The notes beneath the pieces are model-generated. The model was not told where the DNA came from, searched no databases, and saw only the letters and a program-made list of their open reading frames with translations. Both the position numbers and the translations under genes were made by a program. From Photobacterium aphoticum (GTDB taxonomy: Bacteria > Pseudomonadota > Gammaproteobacteria > Enterobacterales > Vibrionaceae), in contig NZ_LDOV01000016.1 in the NCBI RefSeq assembly GCF_001029435.1, positions 62,001 to 126,000 of the forward strand: a stretch of 64,000 nt of DNA. The letters are read 5' to 3'. Below, piece by piece: positions 46,578 to 55,219 of the stretch; position 1 is the stretch's first letter, and the number at the start of each line of letters is the position of its first letter.

Positions 46578-48670
46578 CCCTGTATACCCGCTTGTTCCTT
46601 TGGCTACTGTTATTATTCGTCGCCCTGCTGGCGGGGATTTTTTACAGCCAACTGAACAGCACCCGGGACTTTTTGATTGAACAACAAAGTGCCGAACTCG
46701 ATAACGCCGTTCAGGCTATCGGCTTACCGCTATCACACTACGTGGAAAGTGGTGACACGGTCGCGATGGAAACCGCTATGAATGCGGTGTTTGACGGCAG
46801 TTATTACCAGCAAATCACCTTAAAGATTTTCGAACCTGAAGCCGAGATCACCCGCCAATATCCGGCCAGTCCCGATCACGTTCCCGCTTTCTTTGAGCAG
46901 TGGGTAGATATTCCCACCCTGACCCGCACCACTACACTCACCAGTGGCTGGCTGCAACTGGGTACGCTTTCTGTCACCACCCAACCGGCCATGGCTTACA
47001 ACAAACTGTGGCAAAGCAGTATCAACCTGCTCTACACCTTTTTCGGTTGTTTATTGATTGGCTTACTGCTCCTTAAAACCTTGCTCGATCGCTTGGTCAA
47101 ACGTCCACTCAGTGAGTTAGAAGCCCATACCCAACGTATCGCCAATAACGATTTTGGCGCGCCACTTGAACCGCCCGCGACCCGAGAATTACACACCGTG
47201 GTCACCGCGTTTAATCATATGAGTAAACAACTGGAAGCACACCAAACGCAACAAGCGCAGGAAGCCGATGTGCTGCGCAAACGCGCCTATCAGGATACCG
47301 AATCCGGACTGGGTAACCGCCGCTGGCTGCTGTTACAACTGGAAGACTGGCTGGATACCGATACCCAGGGCGGACTGATCCTCATCAAAGCCAATGCCAT
47401 CGCCCATTTGCGCCACGCCAATCAATATCCGCAAGCGGCACAATTAACACGCGTACTCAGTGACGCACTGACTCACTCGCTGGATCAGGCCACGCTTGCT
47501 TTGCCCTCGCGGGCGCCTTTTACAGCAGGATCTGCATCAACAGCATCACCAATTCACCAGGAGGCAATCGCTCATTACATCGCCCATTACCATGTGGGGC
47601 GACTGAGCCACACGGAATTTTTAGTGCTGCTCTTTGATGTGCACACCGAGACGCAGACGCTGGCCGACACACTGACCGGCTTCGCACGCACGCTGGTCGC
47701 CGATCTGACGGCGGTTCAACACGGCCAGGCTATCGACACGGAAGGACACCTCAGCGCTGGGGTGGTGATCAATCAGCCCTCGCTCAACACGCCATCACTC
47801 ACTACGCCTGCATTAAATACGCTCTCTGGCCCCGACCGTCTCAGCGCGATCAATGTGCCGCAGCTGTTGGCGCAGTGTGATAATGCGTTAGCCCTCGCGC
47901 AGCAACAGAGCGATCATGTCGCCATCATCGGCAATGATCTGCATGTGGAACAACACCAATGGGGGAAACAGCAATGGCTAGAACTGTGCCAGCAAGCTAT
48001 GGCGGATAAGACCATTGAAACCACCTATCAAACCGTCTATTTACCTACCGGCCATTACGTGCACAAGGAACTGTTCACTGCTATTCACCGGCAAGGGCAC
48101 GTGTATCGCGCCAGCCAGTTTTTGCCCGCTCTCGAAGCCTTAGGCGCAACCACCGCGTTTGACCGTCACGTCATCACGCTGGCAGGAGAAAGCCTGTCGG
48201 ATCTCTCTGCGTTTATTGCGGTCAATATCGCCCGTCACACCTTGCAAGACGGGGTGTTCCTGCAATGGCTGGATGACTATTTGAGCGCCCGCCCCATTTT
48301 GAGTCAGCAGCTGATTTTTGAACTGCCGGAAAGTGCCTTTATCCACCAGCCCAATGCAGTCAAAGCGCTGTGTCATGTACTGGATAAACACCGCTTCACC
48401 TATGGCATCGACCACTATGGCTCGCACTTCAACTCGGTCAGTTACCTGCGCCATTACCACCCGCGCTACGTCAAACTCGACTTTGCCTATACCCGCCGAT
48501 TGGAAGATGACGTGCAAAAAGATGCCCTGCTCGCCCTCACCCGCAATGCCAAACACCTGGGCATTATGACCATCGCCACACGGGTCGAAACCCATACACA
48601 GCGTCAAACCCTGACAGCATTGGGGGTCGACGCGATGCAAGGCTTTGCGATGGAGGCTAACCATGACTGA
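46574..48670 (+). CDS. lapD: c-di-GMP receptor, LapD-like inner-membrane protein
   Basis: 698 residues. TM1 at about 6-26, periplasmic LapD/MoxY-type domain to about 145, TM2 at about 150-175, HAMP (K-R-P-L-S-E-L-E-A-H-T-Q-R-I-A), then a degenerate GGDEF domain (G-R-L-S-H-T-E-F in place of GGDEF) and a degenerate EAL domain (K-E-L instead of EAL, about residue 495). Loss of both catalytic motifs is what LapD receptors show: they bind c-di-GMP through the EAL domain and sequester LapG in the periplasm. Overlaps lapG by 4 bp and lapB by 8 bp. Ser/Thr-rich and repeat-like inserts occur at about 310-330 and 400-420. Confidence 0.9.
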   Translation: MTLYTRLFLWLLLLFVALLAGIFYSQLNSTRDFLIEQQSAELDNAVQAIGLPLSHYVESGDTVAMETAMNAVFDGSYYQQITLKIFEPEAEITRQYPASPDHVPAFFEQWVDIPTLTRTTTLTSGWLQLGTLSVTTQPAMAYNKLWQSSINLLYTFFGCLLIGLLLLKTLLDRLVKRPLSELEAHTQRIANNDFGAPLEPPATRELHTVVTAFNHMSKQLEAHQTQQAQEADVLRKRAYQDTESGLGNRRWLLLQLEDWLDTDTQGGLILIKANAIAHLRHANQYPQAAQLTRVLSDALTHSLDQATLALPSRAPFTAGSASTASPIHQEAIAHYIAHYHVGRLSHTEFLVLLFDVHTETQTLADTLTGFARTLVADLTAVQHGQAIDTEGHLSAGVVINQPSLNTPSLTTPALNTLSGPDRLSAINVPQLLAQCDNALALAQQQSDHVAIIGNDLHVEQHQWGKQQWLELCQQAMADKTIETTYQTVYLPTGHYVHKELFTAIHRQGHVYRASQFLPALEALGATTAFDRHVITLAGESLSDLSAFIAVNIARHTLQDGVFLQWLDDYLSARPILSQQLIFELPESAFIHQPNAVKALCHVLDKHRFTYGIDHYGSHFNSVSYLRHYHPRYVKLDFAYTRRLEDDVQKDALLALTRNAKHLGIMTIATRVETHTQRQTLTALGVDAMQGFAMEANHD

Positions 48671-50930
48671 TACCTCTTTTTCTGATGATCGCCCCGACAG
48701 CACACATTCAGACCCGTCCCACTCCACACATGCCGATTCAATGCATGCAGACTCACTATTACAGGCCTTAATCATCGTCTGCCGCCATTATCAATTGCCG
48801 GCCTCACCGGACAGTGTGCTGGCAGGGTTACCGCTCAAACACGGCATTTTACCGTCCCACTTGTTTGTGCAGGCGGCCAACAATGCGGGACTCGACGCCA
48901 CGGATTGTGCTTTCACGGTGGCACAGTTTACGCCCATGTTATTGCCGCTGGTGGCGCAACTGGCTGACCAACATGCCTGTGTCATTTTGGCGGTAGATAG
49001 CGAGCACAAGCAGCTACTGATTTCCCCCACGCCCGCCTTGCCGTCGCAGGCGCAGGCCAGCATTGCAAAAGCGTCGCAAGATAACGATGACGCGTACTGG
49101 GTCAGCTTTTCAGCCTTTGATGAGCAATTTCAACAGCGGGTTTTCTTGCTCAAACCGCAATTTCAGTTTGATGACCGCAGTAAGGAACCCCATGAGAAAA
49201 ACGAACGCAATGCGGCGAAAAACCATTGGTTTTGGCACACTTTGTGGCAATCCAAAGGGATCTATCAGGATGTGTTGATTGCCTCAATCTTGATCAACCT
49301 ATTTGCCGTTGCGACCCCGCTCTTTACTCGCTTGGTGTACGACAAAGTGGTGCCCAATCAGGCCTTTGATTCACTGTGGGTGCTGGTCAGCGGCATGGCG
49401 ATCATCTTTGGTTTTGATTTACTGCTTAAAGGGCTGCGCAGCCACTTTCTCGACATTGCCGGCAAGAAAGCCGACTTGCTGATGTCATCCGCCATTTATC
49501 GCAAAGTCATGGCGATTAAACTGGCCGCCAAACCGCCGTCTGTCGGTGCTTTTGCCCGTCATTTGCAGGAGTTTGAGTCCATTCGTGACCTGTTCACCTC
49601 TGCCACGGTTGCGGCCTTAATTGACTTGCCCTTTGCTCTGCTGTTTTTGGCTGTGATCGCCGCCATTGCCGGCCCGTTGGTGTGGGTGCCCGTTATCGCC
49701 ATGGTGCTGTTAGCGCTCTTTAGCTGGCTGATCCAACGGCCTCTGCGCGCCAGTATTGAGCAAGGGTCTAAATTATCCAGCCAAAAACACGCCAACTTGA
49801 TTGAAAGCCTCGCCGGACTGGAAACCGTGCGCCAACAAGGGGCACAACACCGTTTTCAATACCAGTGGGAGCAAGCCATTGCCCACATGGCCAATTGGGG
49901 CGTGAAATCCCGCCGCTTAACCGATGCGCTCAACCATTGGTCAGGCTTTACCCAACAAACCGTAACCGTGGCGGTGATTGTGGTCGGGGTCTATTTGATT
50001 GCTGCCGGACAATTAACGGTCGGCGGCCTGATTGCGGTATCGATGCTCACCAGCCGTGCCATTGCGCCAATGGTGCAGTTGGCGCAACTCTCGACCCGTT
50101 ACCAGCAAGCAACCTCTGCCTACGCCATCATCAATGACATCATGGCGATGCCGGAAGAAGTGACACCTAACCGCCACTACCTCGATAAGCCAGATCTCAC
50201 TGGCGCCATGGCCTGCGAAGAGGTGCACTTTGCCTATCCGACGGCTTCAATGTCGCTATCAAGCGGAACTGCGTCCCCTCGTCCCGTGCTCAACGGGATC
50301 ACTCTGTCGATTGCTGCGGGCGAGAAAGTAGCGATTATCGGCAAAATCGGCGCAGGCAAATCGACCCTGCAACGCCTGCTGTGTGGCCTGTATTCCCCAT
50401 CCAATGGTGCCGTGCGATTTGATCACACCGACATTCACCAGTTACATCCTCTGGCACTGCGACGACAAATCGGCTGTATGCCGCAAGACATAACCCTATT
50501 TTACGGCAGCATTCGTGACAACATCACGCTCGGGCACCCACAAGCGACTGACGCCAGTATCTGGCAAGCGTGTGAGCAAGCCGGCGTCACCCGCTTTACC
50601 CAACAGGCGCCCGACGGGTTAGATCGCCAGGTGGGTGAAGGCGGACTGCAACTCTCCGGCGGGCAGCGACAAGCCATTGGCCTGGCCCGCGCCTTGCTAC
50701 GCCAACCGAAAATATTGATTTTAGATGAACCCACCAGCCAAATGGATAACGCTGCGGAGTTACACGTAAAGAAACACCTTATGAGATTAGATGACACCCA
50801 CACTGTCGTGCTGTTCACGCACAAAACCAGCTTATTAGACGCCGTTAGCCGCATTATCGTGATTGATAACGGCACAGTGGTACTGGATGGAGAGAAAAAC
50901 CGCGTACTGGCACAGCTAAAACATACTTAA
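48663..50930 (+). CDS. lapB: Type I secretion ABC transporter, LapB-like
   Basis: 755 residues from the ATG at 48663, preceded by GGAGG. After a His/Ser/Asp-rich head it has a C39-like domain without the catalytic Cys (typical of RTX exporters), a six-helix transmembrane region (about 205-450) and an ATPase with Walker A G-K-I-G-A-G-K-S-T, signature L-S-G-G-Q-R-Q and Walker B I-L-I-L-D-E-P-T. It drives adhesin export with LapC and LapE. It is the last gene of the operon and overlaps lapD. Confidence 0.92.
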   Translation: MTDTSFSDDRPDSTHSDPSHSTHADSMHADSLLQALIIVCRHYQLPASPDSVLAGLPLKHGILPSHLFVQAANNAGLDATDCAFTVAQFTPMLLPLVAQLADQHACVILAVDSEHKQLLISPTPALPSQAQASIAKASQDNDDAYWVSFSAFDEQFQQRVFLLKPQFQFDDRSKEPHEKNERNAAKNHWFWHTLWQSKGIYQDVLIASILINLFAVATPLFTRLVYDKVVPNQAFDSLWVLVSGMAIIFGFDLLLKGLRSHFLDIAGKKADLLMSSAIYRKVMAIKLAAKPPSVGAFARHLQEFESIRDLFTSATVAALIDLPFALLFLAVIAAIAGPLVWVPVIAMVLLALFSWLIQRPLRASIEQGSKLSSQKHANLIESLAGLETVRQQGAQHRFQYQWEQAIAHMANWGVKSRRLTDALNHWSGFTQQTVTVAVIVVGVYLIAAGQLTVGGLIAVSMLTSRAIAPMVQLAQLSTRYQQATSAYAIINDIMAMPEEVTPNRHYLDKPDLTGAMACEEVHFAYPTASMSLSSGTASPRPVLNGITLSIAAGEKVAIIGKIGAGKSTLQRLLCGLYSPSNGAVRFDHTDIHQLHPLALRRQIGCMPQDITLFYGSIRDNITLGHPQATDASIWQACEQAGVTRFTQQAPDGLDRQVGEGGLQLSGGQRQAIGLARALLRQPKILILDEPTSQMDNAAELHVKKHLMRLDDTHTVVLFTHKTSLLDAVSRIIVIDNGTVVLDGEKNRVLAQLKHT

Positions 50931-51015
50931 TAGGCATGCAAGTGCATGAATACCTTTCTCTCATGTGCTGAAAACGTTATTATTGGCCGCAGTGCTCAAT
51001 AAAAAATAAAAAGAA

Positions 51016-52356
51016 ATGCCAGTAAAACATAACCCGAAGTATTGCTTCATTGCGTTTAACTTCACATTAATTGCAACAATCATATTCAGCTACTTATATT
51101 TTGAACATTATAGTGACAAATATTCGCATGTGAGCCATACCTTTGAATCAAACAAGGCACAGGTCTATCTGTTTTCAAAGTTTATTTCACAAGTTGCGGA
51201 TAACACACCGAAACAACATGTCCAGTTTACGGGGAATATCTATAGTAGCGATATTGAAAAAGCGATGAACAATGATGTCATCAAGTCGATTTATGATGAA
51301 TCACAAAAAATCTATAAACATAAACCATCGTGGTTGTCTTTGTTTGATTTAATTTATATCAAACTGCATCCCTATAACACGATTATCTCATCAAGACCGA
51401 TGCACTTCTTAGAGCAGGGGAGTTATGACATTAAGTATCTGTTCACAGAGGAATATTGCATAAAGTTTCGTGCTTGCACCAATTACATTCATTCTGCTGA
51501 CTTAAAAGATGATCTTATTTTCAGTGAACCACACATTGATAAAGACACCAATATTTTAACAATTACTTTAATTTCCCCTATTTATCTTCATGATAAGAAT
51601 ATTGGTGATGTACAGACTGATATTCATTTATCAGAAATTCATATGACGTCATTAGCCCATTTTTCGTATCGTATGGAAAATGGCATGTTGTATCTGAATT
51701 TGCACAACTTTACCGAGTCAACCGCCTTCTCTCAGCAGATGACGTTCCCGATCGACAGCAATGCCACCATGGTGATCTATATTTCCTATCTGCCTATTGT
51801 GCTGTTCTGTTTGGCATCGGCCTTTATGTTTGGCTCTTTTTTCTATCTGGTTGCACTTTATAACAGGAAAAAAACCGTCCAATCAAAACTGGAACGTGAC
51901 AGCATGACGGATGAACTAACAGGATGCTATAACCGGAAAATACTCACATCCAAACAATTAAAAAAGCGCCTGGCGACATCAAAGAGTCACGTTCTCATTG
52001 CCCTTGATGGTAACAAGCTCAAACAGATCAACGATAGCTATGGCCACACCATGGGCGATTTAGCCATCACCCACATTGCGAAAACGCTGCAAGACAACTT
52101 TACGGATGACGATATTGTGATTCGCCACGGCGGGGATGAATTTATCGTGGTGGCGATCAACGACAGCCTACTCAACATCCAAAGAAAACTGGATAAGGTG
52201 CATAGCGCACTCGCCACCACTCCGGTTCAAGATGCTATTTTCGTCAGCCTCTCAGCCGGCATGGCAGCGTTTGATACTTATGATGCCCTGAACAGCGCCA
52301 TTCATGATGCGGATATGGATTTATACCGCCACAAAAAGCGCCAGCACAGTGAGTAA
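51016..52356 (+). CDS. Membrane diguanylate cyclase with periplasmic sensor domain
   Basis: 446 residues: TM1 at about 9-29, periplasmic domain at about 30-252, TM2 at about 253-283, then a GGDEF domain with intact R-H-G-G-D-E-F (G372-F376) and the D-x-L-T-G-C-Y-N-R-K start. It makes c-di-GMP from two GTP. The allosteric I-site RxxD is absent (T-D-D-D at the position), so product inhibition by the classic route is not expected. Located 85 bp after lapB, it is a candidate source of the signal read by LapD. AT-richer than the lap genes, with no clear SD. Confidence 0.87.
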   Translation: MPVKHNPKYCFIAFNFTLIATIIFSYLYFEHYSDKYSHVSHTFESNKAQVYLFSKFISQVADNTPKQHVQFTGNIYSSDIEKAMNNDVIKSIYDESQKIYKHKPSWLSLFDLIYIKLHPYNTIISSRPMHFLEQGSYDIKYLFTEEYCIKFRACTNYIHSADLKDDLIFSEPHIDKDTNILTITLISPIYLHDKNIGDVQTDIHLSEIHMTSLAHFSYRMENGMLYLNLHNFTESTAFSQQMTFPIDSNATMVIYISYLPIVLFCLASAFMFGSFFYLVALYNRKKTVQSKLERDSMTDELTGCYNRKILTSKQLKKRLATSKSHVLIALDGNKLKQINDSYGHTMGDLAITHIAKTLQDNFTDDDIVIRHGGDEFIVVAINDSLLNIQRKLDKVHSALATTPVQDAIFVSLSAGMAAFDTYDALNSAIHDADMDLYRHKKRQHSE

Positions 52357-52367
52357 ATAGAAACAAG

Positions 52368-52394
52368 CGGGATTCACCGATAGCGTGGATCCCG
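52368..52394. terminator. Hairpin between diguanylate cyclase and ydcF-like genes
   Basis: CGGGATTCAC (52368-52377) pairs with 52385-52394 with one G.T wobble. It can end both converging transcripts, though no strong T-tract is present. Confidence 0.55.
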
Positions 52395-52403
52395 TATTAA
52401 ACA

Positions 52404-53102
52404 TTAACCAAACCACACATACCCCAAGTAATACTTGGTTTCAGACCACAACATCTTCGCTTTGGCTTTCACGCTTTGATAACGGGTCGTCGGTGTCGGA
52501 GATGGTTTGGCCTGCAACCCAAAATCTGTCGCCATCCGCATAGCGCGTTTCATGTGCAGTGGATCGCTGACAATCAACACCGTCTGGACACCTGCTTCGA
52601 CAATCACAGGTTGGATGAATCGCAAATTCTCACGGGTATATTTTGAACGCCCTTCCTGCAAAATAGCCGACGCAGGCACACCGTGCGCGATAGCGTATGC
52701 TTTGGCCACCTGCGCTTCCGATTGAGTATCCCCCGCGCCCACGCCGCCAGTAAAAATCAACGTTTTCACTTTATGATGCTGATACAACCAAATACCGTGG
52801 TTGATCCGTTCTTCAAACACCGGCGATGGTTGGCCGTCCCATACAGCAGCGCCCAACACAATCGCGGCATCGGCCAAGGGCGCTGTATTGGTTCTGATTT
52901 TGGTCTTGGTCTTGGTCTTGGTCTTGGTCTTGGAGTCAGCTTTGTTATGGGTATTGATATCAGCATCTCGCACTAAATGGGTGGAGGCGGTTAAGGTGCA
53001 CTCGCCATACCACGCAATGCTGCCTGCCACGTAGCCGACATAACTCAGCAACAACATTCCCAGTACAATAGCTACTCGTATTATGCGTTTCATACCATGC
53101 AT
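52404..53102 (-). CDS. YdcF/ElyC/SanA-family (DUF218) envelope protein
   Basis: 232 residues from the ATG at 53102 (AGGG upstream; another ATG three codons later). N-terminal TM at about 10-30, then a linker with a K-T dipeptide repeat (about 58-68), then the DUF218 domain: A-A-I-V-L-G-A-A-V, T-G-G-V-G-A-G-D, E-G-R-S-K-Y-T-R-E-N and V-S-D-P-L-H-M-K-R. SanA and ElyC members affect outer-membrane permeability and peptidoglycan precursors; the reaction is unknown. Likely in an operon with the M23 peptidase that starts upstream (17 bp). Confidence 0.83.
   Translation of the reverse strand: MHGMKRIIRVAIVLGMLLLSYVGYVAGSIAWYGECTLTASTHLVRDADINTHNKADSKTKTKTKTKTKIRTNTAPLADAAIVLGAAVWDGQPSPVFEERINHGIWLYQHHKVKTLIFTGGVGAGDTQSEAQVAKAYAIAHGVPASAILQEGRSKYTRENLRFIQPVIVEAGVQTVLIVSDPLHMKRAMRMATDFGLQAKPSPTPTTRYQSVKAKAKMLWSETKYYLGYVWFG
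52900..52933 (-). repeat. 6-bp tandem repeat (TTGGTC), 5 copies, inside the ydcF-like gene
   Basis: Perfect hexamers at 52900-52929 plus four bases; on the coding strand they give Lys-Thr dipeptides in the linker between TM and the catalytic domain. Confidence 0.95.
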
Positions 53103-53119
53103 CGATTAACCCTGCCCTA

Positions 53120-53641
53120 TTAACTCTGACAGCGTTCAAATGCCTTGGCAGGATCGAGATAAAACATCTTCTTCCACCCTTGGGTTTGTGTGGTGATCAA
53201 CCACGGGTAAGGCACCACGCTCAATACCGAATAATGTAAGTGCGCCGGCTTGCCTTTGGCATTGCCCGTTTGACCTACGGTACCCATGACCTCGCCGGCC
53301 GATACCCAATCACCCACCGACACCGCACCGGATGCCATGTGCGCGTAATAATGCACCCGCCATTTTGGACCCAGCACCGCCGCCACGTTGCCGCCTTTCG
53401 GTAGCTGGCCGGCATACAGTACTACCCCGCTGCTGGCCGCGATCACCGGCGTGTCTTGCTTAGCGAAAATATCGATACCTTTGTGCGTCCCTGACGATCC
53501 CCAAGGTTCGTACCAGAACGTCTCGTGATTCCAATCATTACACTGCGCATTTTGCACGGGGATCATTGTTGTGGCAGGTAACAGCAATCCAGCCGCTAAT
53601 ACGATCCCGACGCCCAGTGCTAGCCGTTTCTTCCATTCCAT
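53120..53641 (-). CDS. M23-family (LytM-type) metallopeptidase
   Basis: 173 residues with AAGGAA before ATG. Signal peptide or membrane anchor to about residue 27. Zinc ligands of M23: H-K-G-I-D-I (His and Asp) and A-H-L-H near the end (His-x-His). The T-V-G-Q-T-G-N-A-K-G-K-P motif is characteristic. It probably hydrolyses peptidoglycan cross-links or regulates hydrolases in the periplasm. The 17-bp gap to the ydcF-like gene indicates one transcript. Confidence 0.9.
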   Translation of the reverse strand: MEWKKRLALGVGIVLAAGLLLPATTMIPVQNAQCNDWNHETFWYEPWGSSGTHKGIDIFAKQDTPVIAASSGVVLYAGQLPKGGNVAAVLGPKWRVHYYAHMASGAVSVGDWVSAGEVMGTVGQTGNAKGKPAHLHYSVLSVVPYPWLITTQTQGWKKMFYLDPAKAFERCQS

Positions 53642-53867
53642 GCTTAATTTCCTTTGCCATCTATCACCTGCGCTGTCCGGCCATTATGCGTATGGTGGTT
53701 GTGTGGTGAAAAGCAAAGCACAAAGTTTCTTATCACAAGATGAACTGACTCGCACTTGTCCACATCTCTCTTCCATCCCCCCTTCTCTTGATCGCACTAT
53801 GTATAAAACAAAACACACGCATCCGTCGCATGACCACATGAATGTAAGCACAGAAAGGAAATAACAC

Positions 53868-54695
53868 ATGAAGAAAGGACTGGTTGCCCTCATACTGGGA
53901 TTCGCTGTCCCCGCCATGTCGCTAGCAACGGAAATCTGGGATGAAAGCACCGTCTATACGGCAGGCAGTCTGGTTAGCCATCACGGTAACACCTTCGTGG
54001 CTTCACACCGAAACCATGGCAACGCCCCAGAAGTGAATGATTTCGTCTGGGATGGCTGGCTCTATACAACCAAAGACACCATTGATAGTTATGATCATGA
54101 GACCGCCTACCGTGTGGGAAACATCATCGATTTTAAGGGACACGTCTATGTCGCCCAGTGGCCGATAAAAGGTGAATATCCCCATCATGCTTCTTCCTCA
54201 TGGCGACAGCTCGTTAATGTTGATCTCACTCCTGCCGCCTCTCCCATCACAGATACCGATCCCAATGAAAATCCGAAATCTCTTGAGACCGTTCGCGGGC
54301 TAGATAACGATGGCGACGGTATTCGTGATAGCTACAAACAGGCGGTATTAACCCAATATGACAATCCCGTCTTTGTTCAAATGGCGCTCAGTATCAGCCA
54401 TGAATACGATGACCTTTACAGGATTGTCCTTGATGAGACCATCGCGATATCACCGAAAGAGGCCGCCCAAAAACTCAACAGTATTACCGCCTTTGAAGCC
54501 TGTACAAAACACCTGTTCAGAGAAGGTATCATTCAAGATTCCCCGCTGACTCTGTTCGCCAACACCATTTATCGCGCGCTCTACTACCGTTTAGGCACCA
54601 ATCGTCTGTTTGCCCGCACAAACGATGATTTGGATGCCCTTCAGACGTTTGACCCTCCCTGTCCGGCATCTTTAAGCAAGGACATGAACGACTGA
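53868..54695 (+). CDS. Secreted chitin-binding protein with two CBM5/12-like modules and an unknown C-terminal domain
   Basis: 275 residues with AAGGAA before the ATG and a signal peptide of about 20 residues. Residues about 22-60 (W-D-E-S-T-V-Y-T-A-G-S-L-V-S-H-H-G-N-T-F-V-A) and about 72-115 (Y-D-H-E-T-A-Y-R-V-G-N-I-I-D-F-K-G) each have the W/Y-x-x-G-x-x-V-x-x-x-G-x-x-Y-x-A pattern of chitin-binding CBM5/12. After a Pro/Asp linker with D-N-D-G-D-G-I-R-D-S (calcium-type loop) comes about 120 residues of helical, Cys-containing sequence of no known family. No glycosidase motif. Probably adheres to chitin; together with the chitinase nearby it fits chitin use. Confidence 0.7.
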   Translation: MKKGLVALILGFAVPAMSLATEIWDESTVYTAGSLVSHHGNTFVASHRNHGNAPEVNDFVWDGWLYTTKDTIDSYDHETAYRVGNIIDFKGHVYVAQWPIKGEYPHHASSSWRQLVNVDLTPAASPITDTDPNENPKSLETVRGLDNDGDGIRDSYKQAVLTQYDNPVFVQMALSISHEYDDLYRIVLDETIAISPKEAAQKLNSITAFEACTKHLFREGIIQDSPLTLFANTIYRALYYRLGTNRLFARTNDDLDALQTFDPPCPASLSKDMND

Positions 54696-54878
54696 AGAAC
54701 ACCATCACTGCAGCAGGTTATAACGGGAAATGTAAACACGGGTGGCGGCGACTCATCACAAGATGACGCCACTCGCAATTGTATAAAAATCAACCGCGCA
54801 TCAATCACGCCCCCATTATCTATACCCTGTTGAGATATATAGTGAGAGTAGAATGGCATTCGATTGGATGGAGACAAC

Positions 54879-55136
54879 ATGGACGTTGTTAATGACATCG
54901 TGTACGTGATTTTTACCGCTAAATTTATGATGTATTGGCCTGCGATGCGGTTTGATCCGCAACCGAAGTTCACCCGCACCATGGCAACACTGATGATTGG
55001 CAGTGTGCTGTGTCGCCTTTACACCGACTTTCTCTTTCTTGCTTTGCTGCTCAGCGTTTATGGTCTGGTGCTGTATTTCATTCAATGCCATGTGTGGATG
55101 CAATACGCCAAAGCGAAGTCGGAAAATCCGCATTGA
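54879..55136 (+). CDS. Small hypothetical membrane protein
   Basis: 85 residues from the ATG at 54879 (GGAGACAAC before it). Three hydrophobic segments, at about 4-22, 38-52 and 54-72. No domain recognised. It is probably an inner-membrane protein; alone on the plus strand before the RluA-type gene. Confidence 0.55.
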   Translation: MDVVNDIVYVIFTAKFMMYWPAMRFDPQPKFTRTMATLMIGSVLCRLYTDFLFLALLLSVYGLVLYFIQCHVWMQYAKAKSENPH

Positions 55137-55219
55137 GTCATCGAACAAAGCGGTAGCCAACGCCCCTAACAACACTATAATCAGGGCCTTTCTTTGTTAT
55201 TGCACTAGGCCCCCCTTAT

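Noticed and set aside
46574-48670. Active diguanylate cyclase or phosphodiesterase
   Set aside because: GGDEF reads S-H-T-E-F and EAL reads K-E-L; both catalytic motifs are lost, which fits a LapD receptor.
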